Below the pieces are notes generated by a model. That model was not told where the DNA came from and did no database searches. It was given only the letters and a program-made list of their open reading frames with translations. A stretch of DNA of 64,000 nt, from NCBI RefSeq assembly GCF_000233455.1, contig NZ_JH376431.1, positions 141,224-205,223 of the forward strand, in the 5' to 3' direction. The stretch comes from [Clostridium] citroniae WAL-17108 (GTDB lineage: Bacteria > Bacillota > Clostridia > Lachnospirales > Lachnospiraceae). Below are positions 40,433 through 50,340 of the stretch, in pieces. How positions within the stretch are numbered: position 1 is the stretch's first letter; the number at the start of each line of letters is the position of its first letter. The translations under genes were made by a program, and so were the position numbers.

Positions 40433-40816
40433 TTAAAGGATGTAGATCAGATCCCTGTTTTTCCGTTCCAACGCCTTTTTTAACGTTTCATTTTCCTTCA
40501 TTAATTTTTCATTGTTCTTCTGTAAATCTCCTAGCTGACGGAGAAGTGATTGTATTTCATGATTCATAGCCATATCCAGAATCTTCTTTTTGGGGTTGAT
40601 CATGCCTGCCTGCTGCTCGAATGCCCGATCCAGTTCTTTCCTCACCATTGGATTTTTGTAGAAGAATCCTCTCGATAGTCCGGTCTTTTCCATCAGTTTT
40701 AGGACGGTAACTGGTTCCCTCTCATCCATCAGTTGAAGAATGGCTTTCCTGGCTCGCTCAATTTTTTCATCACTCGCTTTTCTATTTAAGGCCAGCATTT
40801 TTTCGTATTTGTTCAT
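40433..40816 (-). CDS. Small coiled-coil transposition protein (TnpC/DUF6262-like)
   Basis: 127 residues. A helix-turn-helix-like region (VTVLKLMEKTGLSRGFFYKN) is followed by a coiled coil (LLRQLGDLQKNNEKLMKENE). This matches the short third protein of Tn554-type elements (TnpC), which steers orientation and efficiency of insertion. GGAGG lies 7 bases before the ATG. It overlaps the third recombinase gene by 35 bases and is last in the operon. Confidence 0.8.
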   Translation of the reverse strand: MNKYEKMLALNRKASDEKIERARKAILQLMDEREPVTVLKLMEKTGLSRGFFYKNPMVRKELDRAFEQQAGMINPKKKILDMAMNHEIQSLLRQLGDLQKNNEKLMKENETLKKALERKNRDLIYIL

Positions 40817-42293
40817 ATTCTTCCTCCCATCCGTCTAAATTCTGCAGGATCATCTCTGACAGCATATGCCTGACCTGCCTCGTTTCGTCCGCCAGGATCT
40901 GATTGCTCATCTTCCGGTAATATTTCACGTTCCGCACCCCCTTGTGTCCAAGCAGCTTGGATATGGTGAAATCATCCAAATGCATATCCGTCAGCTTTAC
41001 TCCATAGTAATGTCGGTACATATGGCTTCCAAATCCGAACAGCCGTCCATTATCATCCCTCAGATTTTCCTTGCGAATCATATCCACTATCTTTACTTGA
41101 ATCCTATTATATTGCAATGGCCTTGCAGGATTGTTTTCATCTACAAAGATATACTTTGTCTGACCATACCGCTCTTGTGTATAAAAAATGGCCTCATGTA
41201 TAAGAGCCGCCAGTTCTTCACTGACTGGTTTTTCATAGGTTTTTGTTTTCATCTGACGTATTCGGATGATCGTTTCTCCTCCATGTTGATATAAGCAGTC
41301 TGTTTCCAGCGTTAACGTATCCGATATTCGTGTCCCCAGCATCTGATGGATTAACATTGCTCTGGCAAACTGTTGATCTAATTTTATGATACTGGCATTG
41401 AGCCGTTTCAATTCACTATCCGAATAAACCTTGAATTCTGCTCGTGGAGCAGGCGGTATGTCACGGTTCAAAATGAGTCCTTCTAGATTTAGATATCCAC
41501 ATATCTTCCCGATCGTTTCCAAAATCCCCCGAAGCCGATTCAGCTCCGTATGAAAATGCTTTGTTTTGGTTTCTTCTGTTTTTAAAAAGCTTAGATATTC
41601 CTCCATGACTTCTCGATGGATATCTCGACATGATTTTACCTCTTTGTGCCTCTCAGACAGGTATCTTGAGAAGCGCCGCATGGCCGTCATTTCCCTTTGT
41701 ACACAGGAGATTGCCTCACACTGCAGATTCAAATAAATTCCTCTCTTTAATTCCTTGCGCACCTCTGGCTGAACAATCTGAGTAAAATTGATTGTTTTAA
41801 AATTCTTGATCGGATTTTTCTGTATTGGTATATCAAGTTGATCCAGTGCCCAGATATCTTTCTCCTGCTCTGCTATGTTATCTTTCTGTACAATCCATTT
41901 TAGCACCCGATTCAGATAGCATACCAGCTTGGACGGCACCTGATTTACATTACCATATACACCGCGGCACTCTTGTGTGATTGCGATGCCCTCTTCCTGC
42001 ATCCAACCTTTCAACTGCCGCATCCACTGTTCCATACTCTGGTCATGGAAACTTCTTGTTTTCTTGGCATGTGTCTGTAAACAGGTGCACATCTTAATGT
42101 AAAACTGGCGTTCCCCATAAAGAGTGGACAGCGCTACCTGGCTAGCCCTATATCGAATAAATTCCTCCATTTCCTGCTGCATAACCGGAGAGGGTATCAT
42201 CTGCAGGTCGTAAAATGGTTTTTTTGCCTCATATTTTTGAGCGGATTCCGTTACTGTCTGATATAAATCATGCAGGTAAAGTCTGTTTTCCAC
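40782..42293 (-). CDS. Tyrosine recombinase 3 of the trio
   Basis: 503 residues from GTG 42293 (AAAGGGGAG upstream). The C-terminal catalytic domain has Arg in MLGTRISDTLTLE, His-x-x-Arg in GSHMYRHYYG, LLGHKGVRNVKYY and the Tyr nucleophile near VKYYRKM. The long N-terminal half is specific to these transposases. It overlaps its neighbours by 26 and 35 bases. Full set of catalytic residues, so probably active. Confidence 0.87.
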   Translation of the reverse strand: MENRLYLHDLYQTVTESAQKYEAKKPFYDLQMIPSPVMQQEMEEFIRYRASQVALSTLYGERQFYIKMCTCLQTHAKKTRSFHDQSMEQWMRQLKGWMQEEGIAITQECRGVYGNVNQVPSKLVCYLNRVLKWIVQKDNIAEQEKDIWALDQLDIPIQKNPIKNFKTINFTQIVQPEVRKELKRGIYLNLQCEAISCVQREMTAMRRFSRYLSERHKEVKSCRDIHREVMEEYLSFLKTEETKTKHFHTELNRLRGILETIGKICGYLNLEGLILNRDIPPAPRAEFKVYSDSELKRLNASIIKLDQQFARAMLIHQMLGTRISDTLTLETDCLYQHGGETIIRIRQMKTKTYEKPVSEELAALIHEAIFYTQERYGQTKYIFVDENNPARPLQYNRIQVKIVDMIRKENLRDDNGRLFGFGSHMYRHYYGVKLTDMHLDDFTISKLLGHKGVRNVKYYRKMSNQILADETRQVRHMLSEMILQNLDGWEEEYEQIRKNAGLK

Positions 42294-44022
42294 GCTTTCT
42301 CCCCTTTCCTTTTTTTAGCCCAGCTGCTAAACTGCCATGTTGATTGAAATATTCATCATTGGCACTAGCCAGCCGTCTTGGCATATAGTCAATATATTGG
42401 CGAGTCATTTCCTCATACGTATGCCCCAGGTAATCCCGCACTCCCTGCAGAGACACACCATTATCGTATAATAAGGTGGCTATGCTGTGCCTGTAATCAT
42501 GGGATTGGAACAAGTAGGCCCCACCCTGGATCGCATTCTCCGCACAGCCTTTTAACATCTTGTTTCGAAAGGTAGCACTTCGATAGGCTTCTCCTTTCCG
42601 ATTCTGAAACACATAGTCAGAAGGACCTATCTTATACTTTTTCCGATATTCCTTCATCAATTGATACAGTGCAGCTGGAATCGGGATCCTTTTATAACTT
42701 TTCGTTTTGATCTGGTAGACTTGAATCCACGCATCTCTCCCCTGTATGTAATAGGCATCCCCTTTCAGTGTGCACACCTCACTGACTCGCAACCCAACGC
42801 ACCACAGGTGCAGATACATCAGACGTGGAATTTCCGGGAATCGGTATAACTTTTGCAGGATTTCTCTGGAAACATTCAGTTCCACACTCCTGTCATAATG
42901 CTTTGGTACGTTTTTTTTCAAGTAATAGTCCGCGCAAAATGGCATCTTCTTTATGTATCTTCGGGCCAGTAAAAAATCGAAAAAATGTTTGATACTCATA
43001 ACCATTTTGTTGAATGTTTCAGCCTGTATCTCTTTATTCTGCTTGTGGCGGAAATATGTGTCCATCTGTTCTGGAGTAACAGAGCAGATATCGACCGTTT
43101 CTTCTTGGGGCAGTTCCATCAACAGATTCTTCACATAATACATTTCTGAGCGTAAATTTTTAATAGTCAGATAGGTAATTCCCAGTCCATAGCGCATATA
43201 CTGTTTCAACAGCTCTCGGTTTCTTTTATGGGTAACTTCTATAAAGGACAAGGCAACCACCGGGCTTGACCGATCGATCCGCTCCGATTCAAAATGAAAT
43301 CGCTCCAGATACCATATATGAGCATCCCAATGAATTTTATCTTCCTGAAGAAACAGGATTTTCCGGCATAAATCTACAATGCTAATGGTTCTTTCTCTTC
43401 TTGTTCCCAGTGTTTCTTCGAATCTTTGATAAACCGGAAGTTCCAGCATCTCGATATCCTCAACCGATTCCTCCACACAGAAATCATAAAATAGTTTGAG
43501 AGCATCTATATGGTTTCGCAAGGTTTCCCGATTCTGATCCTGTTCCAGTAAGCAGTTCAATATATGGAATATCTGCCGCTTCATCGTTTCAGGAGCCTGC
43601 CTTCTAAAGTCCCATGCAAGCTCCTCCTTTCTTTGAGCTTTATCCAGCCTCCTCACCAATTTCTGATCCGGATGATAGGGGAGAAACCATATCTGGTTTT
43701 CATATGTTATCTGGGTTTCTTTGCGGCTGACTGCTTGCATCTGCTTCTGTATGGAATGCTGTTTAATCCGGTCAAATCCCTTTTCGTATGTGGAATAGCT
43801 AGACGGCTGCAACTGCCCGGCAATAAATTGCCGGAATTTCTGCCTCCATGAATAATCCAATTCTGAAATATGCCAAATTCCATTCTCCATCATAAACCGC
43901 TTTACTTTATTCCGATACGTAGCTTCCACTTCACTGCACTCTGCCAGTTCCACCTCTAATTGCTTCTGAAGCAGCGTTCGTTCTTCCTCCTGTTCCAGAC
44001 ATACGAACCGGATGGCTGACAT
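42268..44022 (-). CDS. Tyrosine recombinase 2 of the trio (TnpB-like)
   Basis: 584 residues. Arg in VGLRVSEVCTLKGD, His-x-x-Arg in SHDYRHSIATL, LGHTYEEMTRQYIDYM with the Tyr nucleophile. Length and order match Tn554 TnpB (about 630). It starts 6 bases after the first recombinase. Tn554-type TnpA and TnpB act together to insert at a preferred site without duplicating the target. Confidence 0.87.
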   Translation of the reverse strand: MSAIRFVCLEQEEERTLLQKQLEVELAECSEVEATYRNKVKRFMMENGIWHISELDYSWRQKFRQFIAGQLQPSSYSTYEKGFDRIKQHSIQKQMQAVSRKETQITYENQIWFLPYHPDQKLVRRLDKAQRKEELAWDFRRQAPETMKRQIFHILNCLLEQDQNRETLRNHIDALKLFYDFCVEESVEDIEMLELPVYQRFEETLGTRRERTISIVDLCRKILFLQEDKIHWDAHIWYLERFHFESERIDRSSPVVALSFIEVTHKRNRELLKQYMRYGLGITYLTIKNLRSEMYYVKNLLMELPQEETVDICSVTPEQMDTYFRHKQNKEIQAETFNKMVMSIKHFFDFLLARRYIKKMPFCADYYLKKNVPKHYDRSVELNVSREILQKLYRFPEIPRLMYLHLWCVGLRVSEVCTLKGDAYYIQGRDAWIQVYQIKTKSYKRIPIPAALYQLMKEYRKKYKIGPSDYVFQNRKGEAYRSATFRNKMLKGCAENAIQGGAYLFQSHDYRHSIATLLYDNGVSLQGVRDYLGHTYEEMTRQYIDYMPRRLASANDEYFNQHGSLAAGLKKGKGRKRGKQTLPA

Positions 44023-44028
44023 GTTCCA

Positions 44029-45180
44029 TCACTCCTCTCTTGATTCTGTCCTTCCAATCCCATACTTTATGGAATTCCTTTCATAAAACTCGCGGCTGGC
44101 CTCCATCAGCTTATCATCCAGAATACCGAGGTATTGAACCGTAGTATCCAAATGCTTATGCCCCAATGCCTGGCTGATTAGTTCCAGAGGCCAGCTGGCC
44201 TTCCATCTTGTGACTGCAAAATATCTTCGCAGCATATGAGGCGTCAGTTCTATCCCTGTCTTCTTCGCTGCCCGGTCCAACATGGCGTATACGCTGTCCA
44301 CTTTTAAAGGCTGTCCCGATGTGGCACCTGAAAGATTGATGAATAAGTAATTACTATGCTGCAGTAATTCACGGTATTCAGCCAGGTAATGCAGTAGGAA
44401 ATCAAATGCATCGTGGCTGATTTTTGCTTTCCGATATTCCGCATTTTTTGCACGGGCCTTGTTTGCGTTATCCTCTCGGAAATATACCCCTATTGTATGA
44501 TTTTGATAGTCAATGTCACGGCTGTAATTCACCCCCAAAATTTCTCCGATGCGGAACCCCGTTTCGGAAATCAGCAGAATCAGCAGTTGATCCCGAGTGT
44601 TCGTGCACGCTTGTAAGGTAGCAATAATTTCTTCTTTCTTCGCGATTCGTACATTCCTTTCTTCCGCCTTCATGTATCCTTTAAAGGAGTTCGAACGCAG
44701 CGCCCGTTTCACTCCAACCGCATCAATAACTGCCATCTGGCTATAAGACAAGACCCGTAGGTTCTTCACCAAACCACAATCTGCAAGAAACAGATAGAAC
44801 CTGAACACATCCTTTAAGTATGCGTTGCAGGTTCCGTTATCCGTATCCCATATTTGATTTTTTTCTGTATGACGTCCCTCTTTCAGCCAATATAGAAACC
44901 GCGTAAAATGGCTGCTCTGATCTTCATACCCCATATCACACACCTGGGCATATTCCAGTTCCTTCTCACGCAGATATTCCAAGTAACAGCAGAGAGAGAA
45001 TGCATACCGTTTGACCGTATTGGGAGATAAATTGGATTTGATCTTATGTTTTAAATATTTACTGGGAATCAGAACGATTTCCAGTGTTTCACAGTCCGTG
45101 ATATAAAAGTATCTGCTTGTGCCTATCGATACGTTTTCCACCTTATACCGTTTCAGCTTCCTCACCTCCTCTAACGCCAT
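44029..45180 (-). CDS. Tyrosine recombinase 1 of the trio (TnpA-like)
   Basis: 383 residues, close to Tn554 TnpA (361). SAM-like core-binding domain, then Arg in SETGFRIGEILGVN, HMLRRYFAVTRW, and LGHKHLDTTVQYLG with the Tyr nucleophile. The ATG at 45180 has no good ribosome site; an internal GAGGAGGTGAGG a few codons on could support a later start. First gene of the four-gene unit. Confidence 0.86.
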   Translation of the reverse strand: MALEEVRKLKRYKVENVSIGTSRYFYITDCETLEIVLIPSKYLKHKIKSNLSPNTVKRYAFSLCCYLEYLREKELEYAQVCDMGYEDQSSHFTRFLYWLKEGRHTEKNQIWDTDNGTCNAYLKDVFRFYLFLADCGLVKNLRVLSYSQMAVIDAVGVKRALRSNSFKGYMKAEERNVRIAKKEEIIATLQACTNTRDQLLILLISETGFRIGEILGVNYSRDIDYQNHTIGVYFREDNANKARAKNAEYRKAKISHDAFDFLLHYLAEYRELLQHSNYLFINLSGATSGQPLKVDSVYAMLDRAAKKTGIELTPHMLRRYFAVTRWKASWPLELISQALGHKHLDTTVQYLGILDDKLMEASREFYERNSIKYGIGRTESREE

Positions 45181-46547
45181 GCACAGTATATCATGTTGCT
45201 GCGTACATGGCTATTACAAAAACCACTGAATATTCCTAGAAAACTTAAGCATAACCAACATCCAATTTTCCCATGGGAGTCTCCCTTCTAAATGCCATCC
45301 TTCCCATCTCCTAAACCTACTAAAAGTATGGAGCTGTCACCTTCCATTCCCTTGTTAACAATTCCTGTCCCCTTTCTCATCTTAGTAAAGGCAGGTGGCC
45401 TCCACTCTCCATCATTCAGAAAAATGGATACCCCACATCAAACTAATCTGATTTGATATTCACTATTGGCCATTCCAATCCTATCCATCTTATTTCTTTG
45501 ATCACACAGATATAGATCCCGGCCACAGGCGCTTTATATGGTTACATTTTCCTCCACTCTGACATGATAACTTAAAATGATTCTTCCTGTTCGTTTGCTC
45601 CTACTTGACACAACTCCCCGGAGCAGAGCTCTCTAACGCGCTCTATGGGCAGCAGGCACAGACCAGCCTTTGGTACACATCACACACATGCGGTGCAGGC
45701 TGTCATGGGAGTTTCACCCCTCCGGGGATCTCCCGGAGCCGCCCTCATTGCGTGATCCCGCTTATACGGGGCTGTGACTGGACGGAAGTATCATGATAGG
45801 CTGTTCCGGTCATCGCGTGGCGGCTTACCAAAGGCCGCTTTGGGATGGACCATTCTCGCTCTTCACCTTGGATGCAAGTTCCTTTCATAGGATCTGTGGA
45901 TTCCTGCCGGTGGTCTTGGCGTGTCTTCCGTGTCGCTTTACCTTTCGGACGAAACAGCTAACGTATCTGTACTGCTGGATATGACTGCTTGAAATACAGT
46001 ATTTTTCAAAGAACAACGGACGGATATTTTTCTCCGTCTCTGATTTCCACGTGGGCGGATCCGTTTAAGAACAAAAAATCAAACATGTTGAAAGGATCTC
46101 CTTCCTTTCATACTGCCTTATTCGGCAAAATACAGTCACGATAGCACCTTTGAGGAACTTTCTGTATCGTTTGTGCCGCTTTTTTGATTCACGTCAAAGA
46201 GCTTATATTCCTGTATCCCCAGAACATGGGAACAAAGAAAAAAGTCCCTTCACTTCTATAAAGGAAAAAGTGAAGGGATCTACAACCCCTAAATCAAATC
46301 TTTTATACTCTATACCGAAATGTTGGGGGACTAGAACACACTTCTCCTTAACTGGGAAAGTATTTTTAACCAATTTTAGTGTGAATATAAAAATAATGAG
46401 TAATATTTGGTCATTCTGTGTAATGTTTTGTAACCGTTAACTAAGAACATGTAGAGACATTCAGTGAGATTTTCGATAAACTTAGATTATAGTTTTGAGA
46501 GTTGACTCCAAAAACTTTAAATATGATAATAAGGAGCAGATCAAGGT
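45181..46547. other. Long gene-free region with a GC-richer block
   Basis: 45181-45600 is AT-rich and shows nothing clear. About 45605-45980 is clearly richer in G and C, with a CTCCGGG-GATCT-CCCGGAG hairpin near 45728, but the frames through it look like no protein I know. 46000-46547 is again AT-rich. It may be remnants of element ends or a structured RNA. Confidence 0.4.
46246..46277. other. Hairpin with 10-bp stem
   Basis: CCCTTCACTT (46246-46255) pairs with AAGTGAAGGG (46268-46277). No adjacent gene; it could be a terminator remnant or an element end. Confidence 0.5.
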
Positions 46548-46920
46548 ATGGATATTTCTTTACTGACACCTGGGACACAGATGAAACTGCAATACTGGTC
46601 AGATATTATCCGCCAATGCAGAGCCCCAGGCATGATCAATCAGGGCTAGTATGAACAAAAAACTGTTTCGTTAAAAAGCTATTATTACTGGCTTGCTAAG
46701 ATTCGGAAGCTTGCTCTGGAAGATTTTCCAAGAAGGCAGTATGCTTCTGGCCTTCCAGCAGGCCAAAAGAAGTCTGAGTTATCCGAACACCATACCATAT
46801 TTACTTCCAGATACCGAATCCTTCGATCACAACGCAGCTGCTATTCTTCCCATCGGCAGTGTGACGATTGGGATTTTTGAACATACATTTTCGGATCTTA
46901 TATCTCACATAGTCAAATGA
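46548..46920 (+). pseudogene. Decayed IS66 tnpA
   Basis: Across a stop and a frameshift the translation reads QYWSDIIRQCRAPGMINQG and then SYYYWLAKIRKLALEDFPRR, the helix-turn-helix accessory protein TnpA of IS66. The C-terminal half is out of frame with the start. Confidence 0.7.
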
Positions 46921-46954
46921 TATCTCACATGCAGAAAAATTTTATATCTGTACA

Positions 46955-47420
46955 GAATATACCGATATGAGGAGGCAGTTGAATGGTCTGGTGGATATTC
47001 TTCAATCCAACTTTAAGATGGGGCCTTACAGCAATACATTGTTCCTGTTCTCCGGCAAATGAACAGACCAGATCAAATCAGTTCATCATGAAGGAGCTGG
47101 ATTATGTCTTTATATACAAGTGTTTTGAGAGAGGACATCTTCAATGACCTAGGCCTGGTGAAGAAGCACGGCATATATCATAGCAGAAGCTCCTCTGGCT
47201 GCTGGACGGATTGAATCACCAACAGAAGACAGCTATTCAAAAATGGTTTCCTCCTGCATGCAATAATCTACGAATTCCTTATAAATACTGGGAAAACCGG
47301 CATTTATTTGGTACAAGGAAAATATCGAAGCGGAAGGAGTTATCTGCCATGTCCAGCACCGAGAAGGAGTATAAAGAGCATATCAAACATCTGAAACCGC
47401 AGATGAGGATGTCCTTATAA
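46955..47420 (+). pseudogene. Decayed IS66 tnpB and start of tnpC
   Basis: DMRRQLNGLVDILQSNFKMG, then SNTLFLFSGK (stop), and a diverged KCFERGH match TnpB (TDMRxxIDGL...LFLFCGR...YKRLExG). The open stretch to 47420 with STEKEYKEHIKHLKPQ looks like the beginning of the IS66 transposase. Several stops and frameshifts. Confidence 0.65.
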
Positions 47421-47439
47421 GGAACAATGTAAAAAGACA

Positions 47440-47784
47440 GATACGAACCGTATGGTGTGTATGAACCGGTAGCTGAGCTGTATGCACCAGGAAGTAGTGG
47501 AAAACCTGGAAAGTATCCAGGGAGCGCTGCTGCGGATGAACCGTTCGATATAAGTGGAAGAGACGTTTGGAATCATGGTCTACCGTATACGAAAAATCTT
47601 GTTCCAGATCATGGATATATTGATCAAAACCAAACCGGATGATGCTGTGTATCTATTCATGGATAAAAAGCGCTCTGAAGGCAAGCCGTATTATGTCTAT
47701 ATGACTGCCGGAGCTAATAAATTTTTGCGAATCTACTATGGTCGGGTGAAAGAATATCTTTCATCGCTTCCAGAATCTGAATAA
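47440..47784 (+). pseudogene. C-terminal fragment of an IS110-type transposase
   Basis: The open frame ending at 47784 encodes IMVYRIRKILFQIMDILIKT and KKRSEGKPYYVYMTAGANKF with LRIYYGRVKEYL. The EGKPYYVYMTAGANKxLRIYY pattern is the C-terminus of IS110-family transposases. The N-terminal catalytic part is missing. It is embedded in the IS66 remains, so probably inserted there. Confidence 0.6.
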
Positions 47785-48009
47785 TTCCGCAACACTTTTT
47801 CAGGCCAGCACAGGTGTAGTGGTCTTATTGTGATACCTATTTTTTCAACCTGTATAAAATTTTCAATGTTCATCAATTTAGCCTTGAGTTTTTATTTGTA
47901 GGCTTAAAAACTTGTAGTTTTCTGGAGTTATTATCCCATGGAACCAGGTAACTAGCACGGTACTAGTGATTTACCGTGTACCTATCGGGTTCTTACATGT
48001 GGGGTTTGC

Positions 48010-48030
48010 TGCGGCATCAATGATGCCGCA
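48010..48030. repeat. Perfect 21-bp palindrome
   Basis: Arms TGCGGCATCA and TGATGCCGCA around one central A. It lies at the boundary between the IS110-type fragment and the IS66 transposase fragment. Possibly an insertion-site or recombination mark. Confidence 0.6.
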
Positions 48031-48765
48031 AATACAATCCGTTATTTCGGATACCAGACTGACCTGGGTGGAAAATATCCGGAAGAATTTCTAGAAGGAT
48101 ATAATGGATATGCACACAGATGCGTACTCCAGATACAATGGAGTAAAAGGAGTAAAAGGATTACTGTGCTACATACATCTGTACCGCGCCTTTGTAGCTA
48201 CGCTTCCAAAGGATGCCTATGATCCTAAGGCTTCAAAACCAGAAGAAGCAATCCTGTGGCTAAATAAACTATTCAAACTCGAAGGAGAACTGAAAAATCT
48301 TTCACCCGATCATAAGAAAAAAGAACATCTCATCCGCAAGAAACAACATCTCGAAGATTTTTGATCATGGACAGAAAAGAATGCTATCGAAAAACTATCA
48401 AAATCAAAGCTTTCAACCTCTTTCCATCATACGTTGAACCATCGTCAGTTTTTTTAATTATCTGGAAGGCGGACACTGTTCCATCAGTAATTCGCTTACT
48501 GAAAACTGTATCCAACCATTTGTAACCGGTCGAAGAATTAGCTGTTTGCAGGAAGTCCAAAGGAAGTTGCTGCAAGCGCCGGGATATATACACTAGTTGA
48601 AACAGCTAAGGCTAACGAGCTTGCTCCAATGACATGCATAAAATACATCCTGTCAGATATGCCCGAAAGTGTTTTCCTGGAACATCCAGAATATCTGTAT
48701 GATTATCTACCTTGGAATCCCATGGTAAAGGAATATGTGAATAGTCATCCGCCTTTTAGCATTTA
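48030..48765 (+). pseudogene. Decayed IS66 transposase (tnpC), C-terminal half
   Basis: In shifted frames: KYPEEFLEGYNGY, then HTDAYSRYNGVKGVKG, then LPKDAYDPKASKPEEAILWL with NKLFKLEGEL, then NYLEGGHCSISNSLTENCIQ and PFVTGRR, and near the end DYLPWNPMVKEY after two frameshifts. This follows the end of IS66 transposases (ENxIRPFVxGRKNW, YLPW) closely. Not functional. Confidence 0.78.
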
Positions 48766-49326
48766 GATAAGAGGCTATTAGTTATTTTTATATCCACTAT
48801 CTTGTTTGACGCTTGCAATATTTTGTAAAATGATTTAAAGAAACAGATCTATTAATTGGATGGATTCTTCTGTAACCTCATGGTTTTCCTTTGAGCCCGG
48901 TCTCACCTCCACTACATTACAGATACCAATCGATTAAAACCTTTCGGGGAGTGGTTAAGGACAAAGAGAACTAATGTGGACTTAATATACAGACCGCCTA
49001 AAAAAGTAAAATTACATTAACTTTTTAGAGCTGTTTATTTATATTTTATATTATTTTTAATTTCTGATTATCCTACGATATCCTATTGCCCCAAAGAACG
49101 TCCTGCCTGCGCTAGAACCGCACAATAGACGTCAGTTCGTAATATATGTTTACTAAAAAGAGCATGTGTCTCATAATTCTCCAGTTATGCGCACATAGAA
49201 ATGGAAAACTATCTATATAGTCAACCTTCTTTATTTAGTAGGCATAATATGAAGTTTGCTTCATTTTACCGTAGGTCTTGCTGATTATCAACATAAAATA
49301 TGAAGTTCATTTTATATCACAACAAA
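48766..49326. other. AT-rich spacer, nothing seen
   Basis: No supported gene, RNA or repeat between the last IS66 fragment and the esterase operon. Probably decayed insertion-sequence DNA. Confidence 0.5.
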
Positions 49327-50340
49327 TCAGGCAGAAACATCCGACTGTTCTAAACCAAGAACACTCCTGACTAAAGAGGTAGCTTGCTGGTCTATTAAAA
49401 AGTTCAAGTGCTCATTTTCAAAAAAATTGTTTAATTCATGACCATGATTTGGATATACACAGCACCTGTTGTCACAAGCAATCCCATTAGCAAGGGCAAA
49501 TTGAGAAGACGGCGGTGTATTCACATCCTGCAGGCCAATACCAATTAATACCTTATTGCGAAGCAATGGGGCAAAATTTTTCGCGTCCACATAAGCCAGC
49601 TTATCAAAGATCTCCTGTTCCTTTTCATGCATAGGGTCCTGCCATTTGAAATAATAAAATAACCCCATATAAGGCCCTTCCGAAAAATCCTTTTCCCAGA
49701 TCCTCTTATAGTCACAGAGCATCGGATATTGGCTAGCGCATTTCTCCACTTCCGGATAGAGGGCTGCGCATGCTATAGCCAGTGCTCCTCCCTGACCTTC
49801 TCCGTATACAGCCATATGGACTCCATCGGTCTTTTTTAATCCTTTTGCAACCTCCGTCCACAGCAGCGCATCTTCGTAAAGCCTGTGCAGATATAGATCC
49901 TCCACTTCTCCATCCAGGCCATGAAATAAAGGGCCGCAGGCTGTTGGCCCTTTCCCTGCCTCTCCACATTCACTCATTCCTCCCTGTCCCCGGCAGTCAG
50001 GGGCCAAAACAGCATATCCGATGGCGCCATAACGGCTTAAATGCAGCCAGCTTCGGGAGGATTGAGGATAGTCATGAAACTGTATTACCGTAGGATGCAG
50101 TCCCGGTTTGGAAGGGCAGATATATTTGGCTTTAAGAAGACATCCATCCCATGTCTTAACTGTAATAATATAATACTCTAGTTCCTCGTTTTCCATTTCT
50201 AATTTATCCATAGAGACAGATGAAGCCAAAGCCCCAATCTGTTCCTTCACCTGCTTCCAATGCTTCGCAAAATCCTTTGGAGCAGGACAGGCCCCTGTAT
50301 ACATATTTAATTCCTCTAATCTTAAATCTGTTCCAGGCAT
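49327..50340 (-). CDS. Acetyl-xylan-esterase-like (AXE1) protein lacking the catalytic serine
   Basis: 337 residues with an AAGGAGG site 7 bases upstream. It has the AXE1/cephalosporin-C deacetylase pattern: VIQFHDYPQSSRSW, APDCRGQGGMSE, the Asp of IGLQDVNTPP and the His of YPNHGHE. The nucleophile elbow, normally G-x-S-Q-G-G, reads YGEGQGGALA: Gly182 stands where Ser should be. The codon is GGT, one base from AGT. The protein may be inactive, a binding subunit, or use another residue. It overlaps the intact paralogue upstream by 19 bases and is last in the operon. Confidence 0.83.
   Translation of the reverse strand: MPGTDLRLEELNMYTGACPAPKDFAKHWKQVKEQIGALASSVSMDKLEMENEELEYYIITVKTWDGCLLKAKYICPSKPGLHPTVIQFHDYPQSSRSWLHLSRYGAIGYAVLAPDCRGQGGMSECGEAGKGPTACGPLFHGLDGEVEDLYLHRLYEDALLWTEVAKGLKKTDGVHMAVYGEGQGGALAIACAALYPEVEKCASQYPMLCDYKRIWEKDFSEGPYMGLFYYFKWQDPMHEKEQEIFDKLAYVDAKNFAPLLRNKVLIGIGLQDVNTPPSSQFALANGIACDNRCCVYPNHGHELNNFFENEHLNFLIDQQATSLVRSVLGLEQSDVSA

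Larger units (their letters stand above)
40433..45180 (-). mobile_element. Recombinase-trio element, Tn554/RIT-like
   Basis: Three different tyrosine recombinases and a small coiled-coil protein in one minus-strand operon, all frames overlapping or 6 bases apart and all intact. Tn554 elements have two recombinases plus TnpC; RIT elements have three recombinases and no TnpC. This unit combines both plans. I saw no resistance cargo and could not find its ends; the adjacent ABC exporter gene is destroyed. Confidence 0.78.

Noticed and set aside
47211-47420. 69-codon ORF taken alone as a gene
   Set aside because: It fits the broken end of IS66 tnpB and the start of tnpC in context; no independent function.
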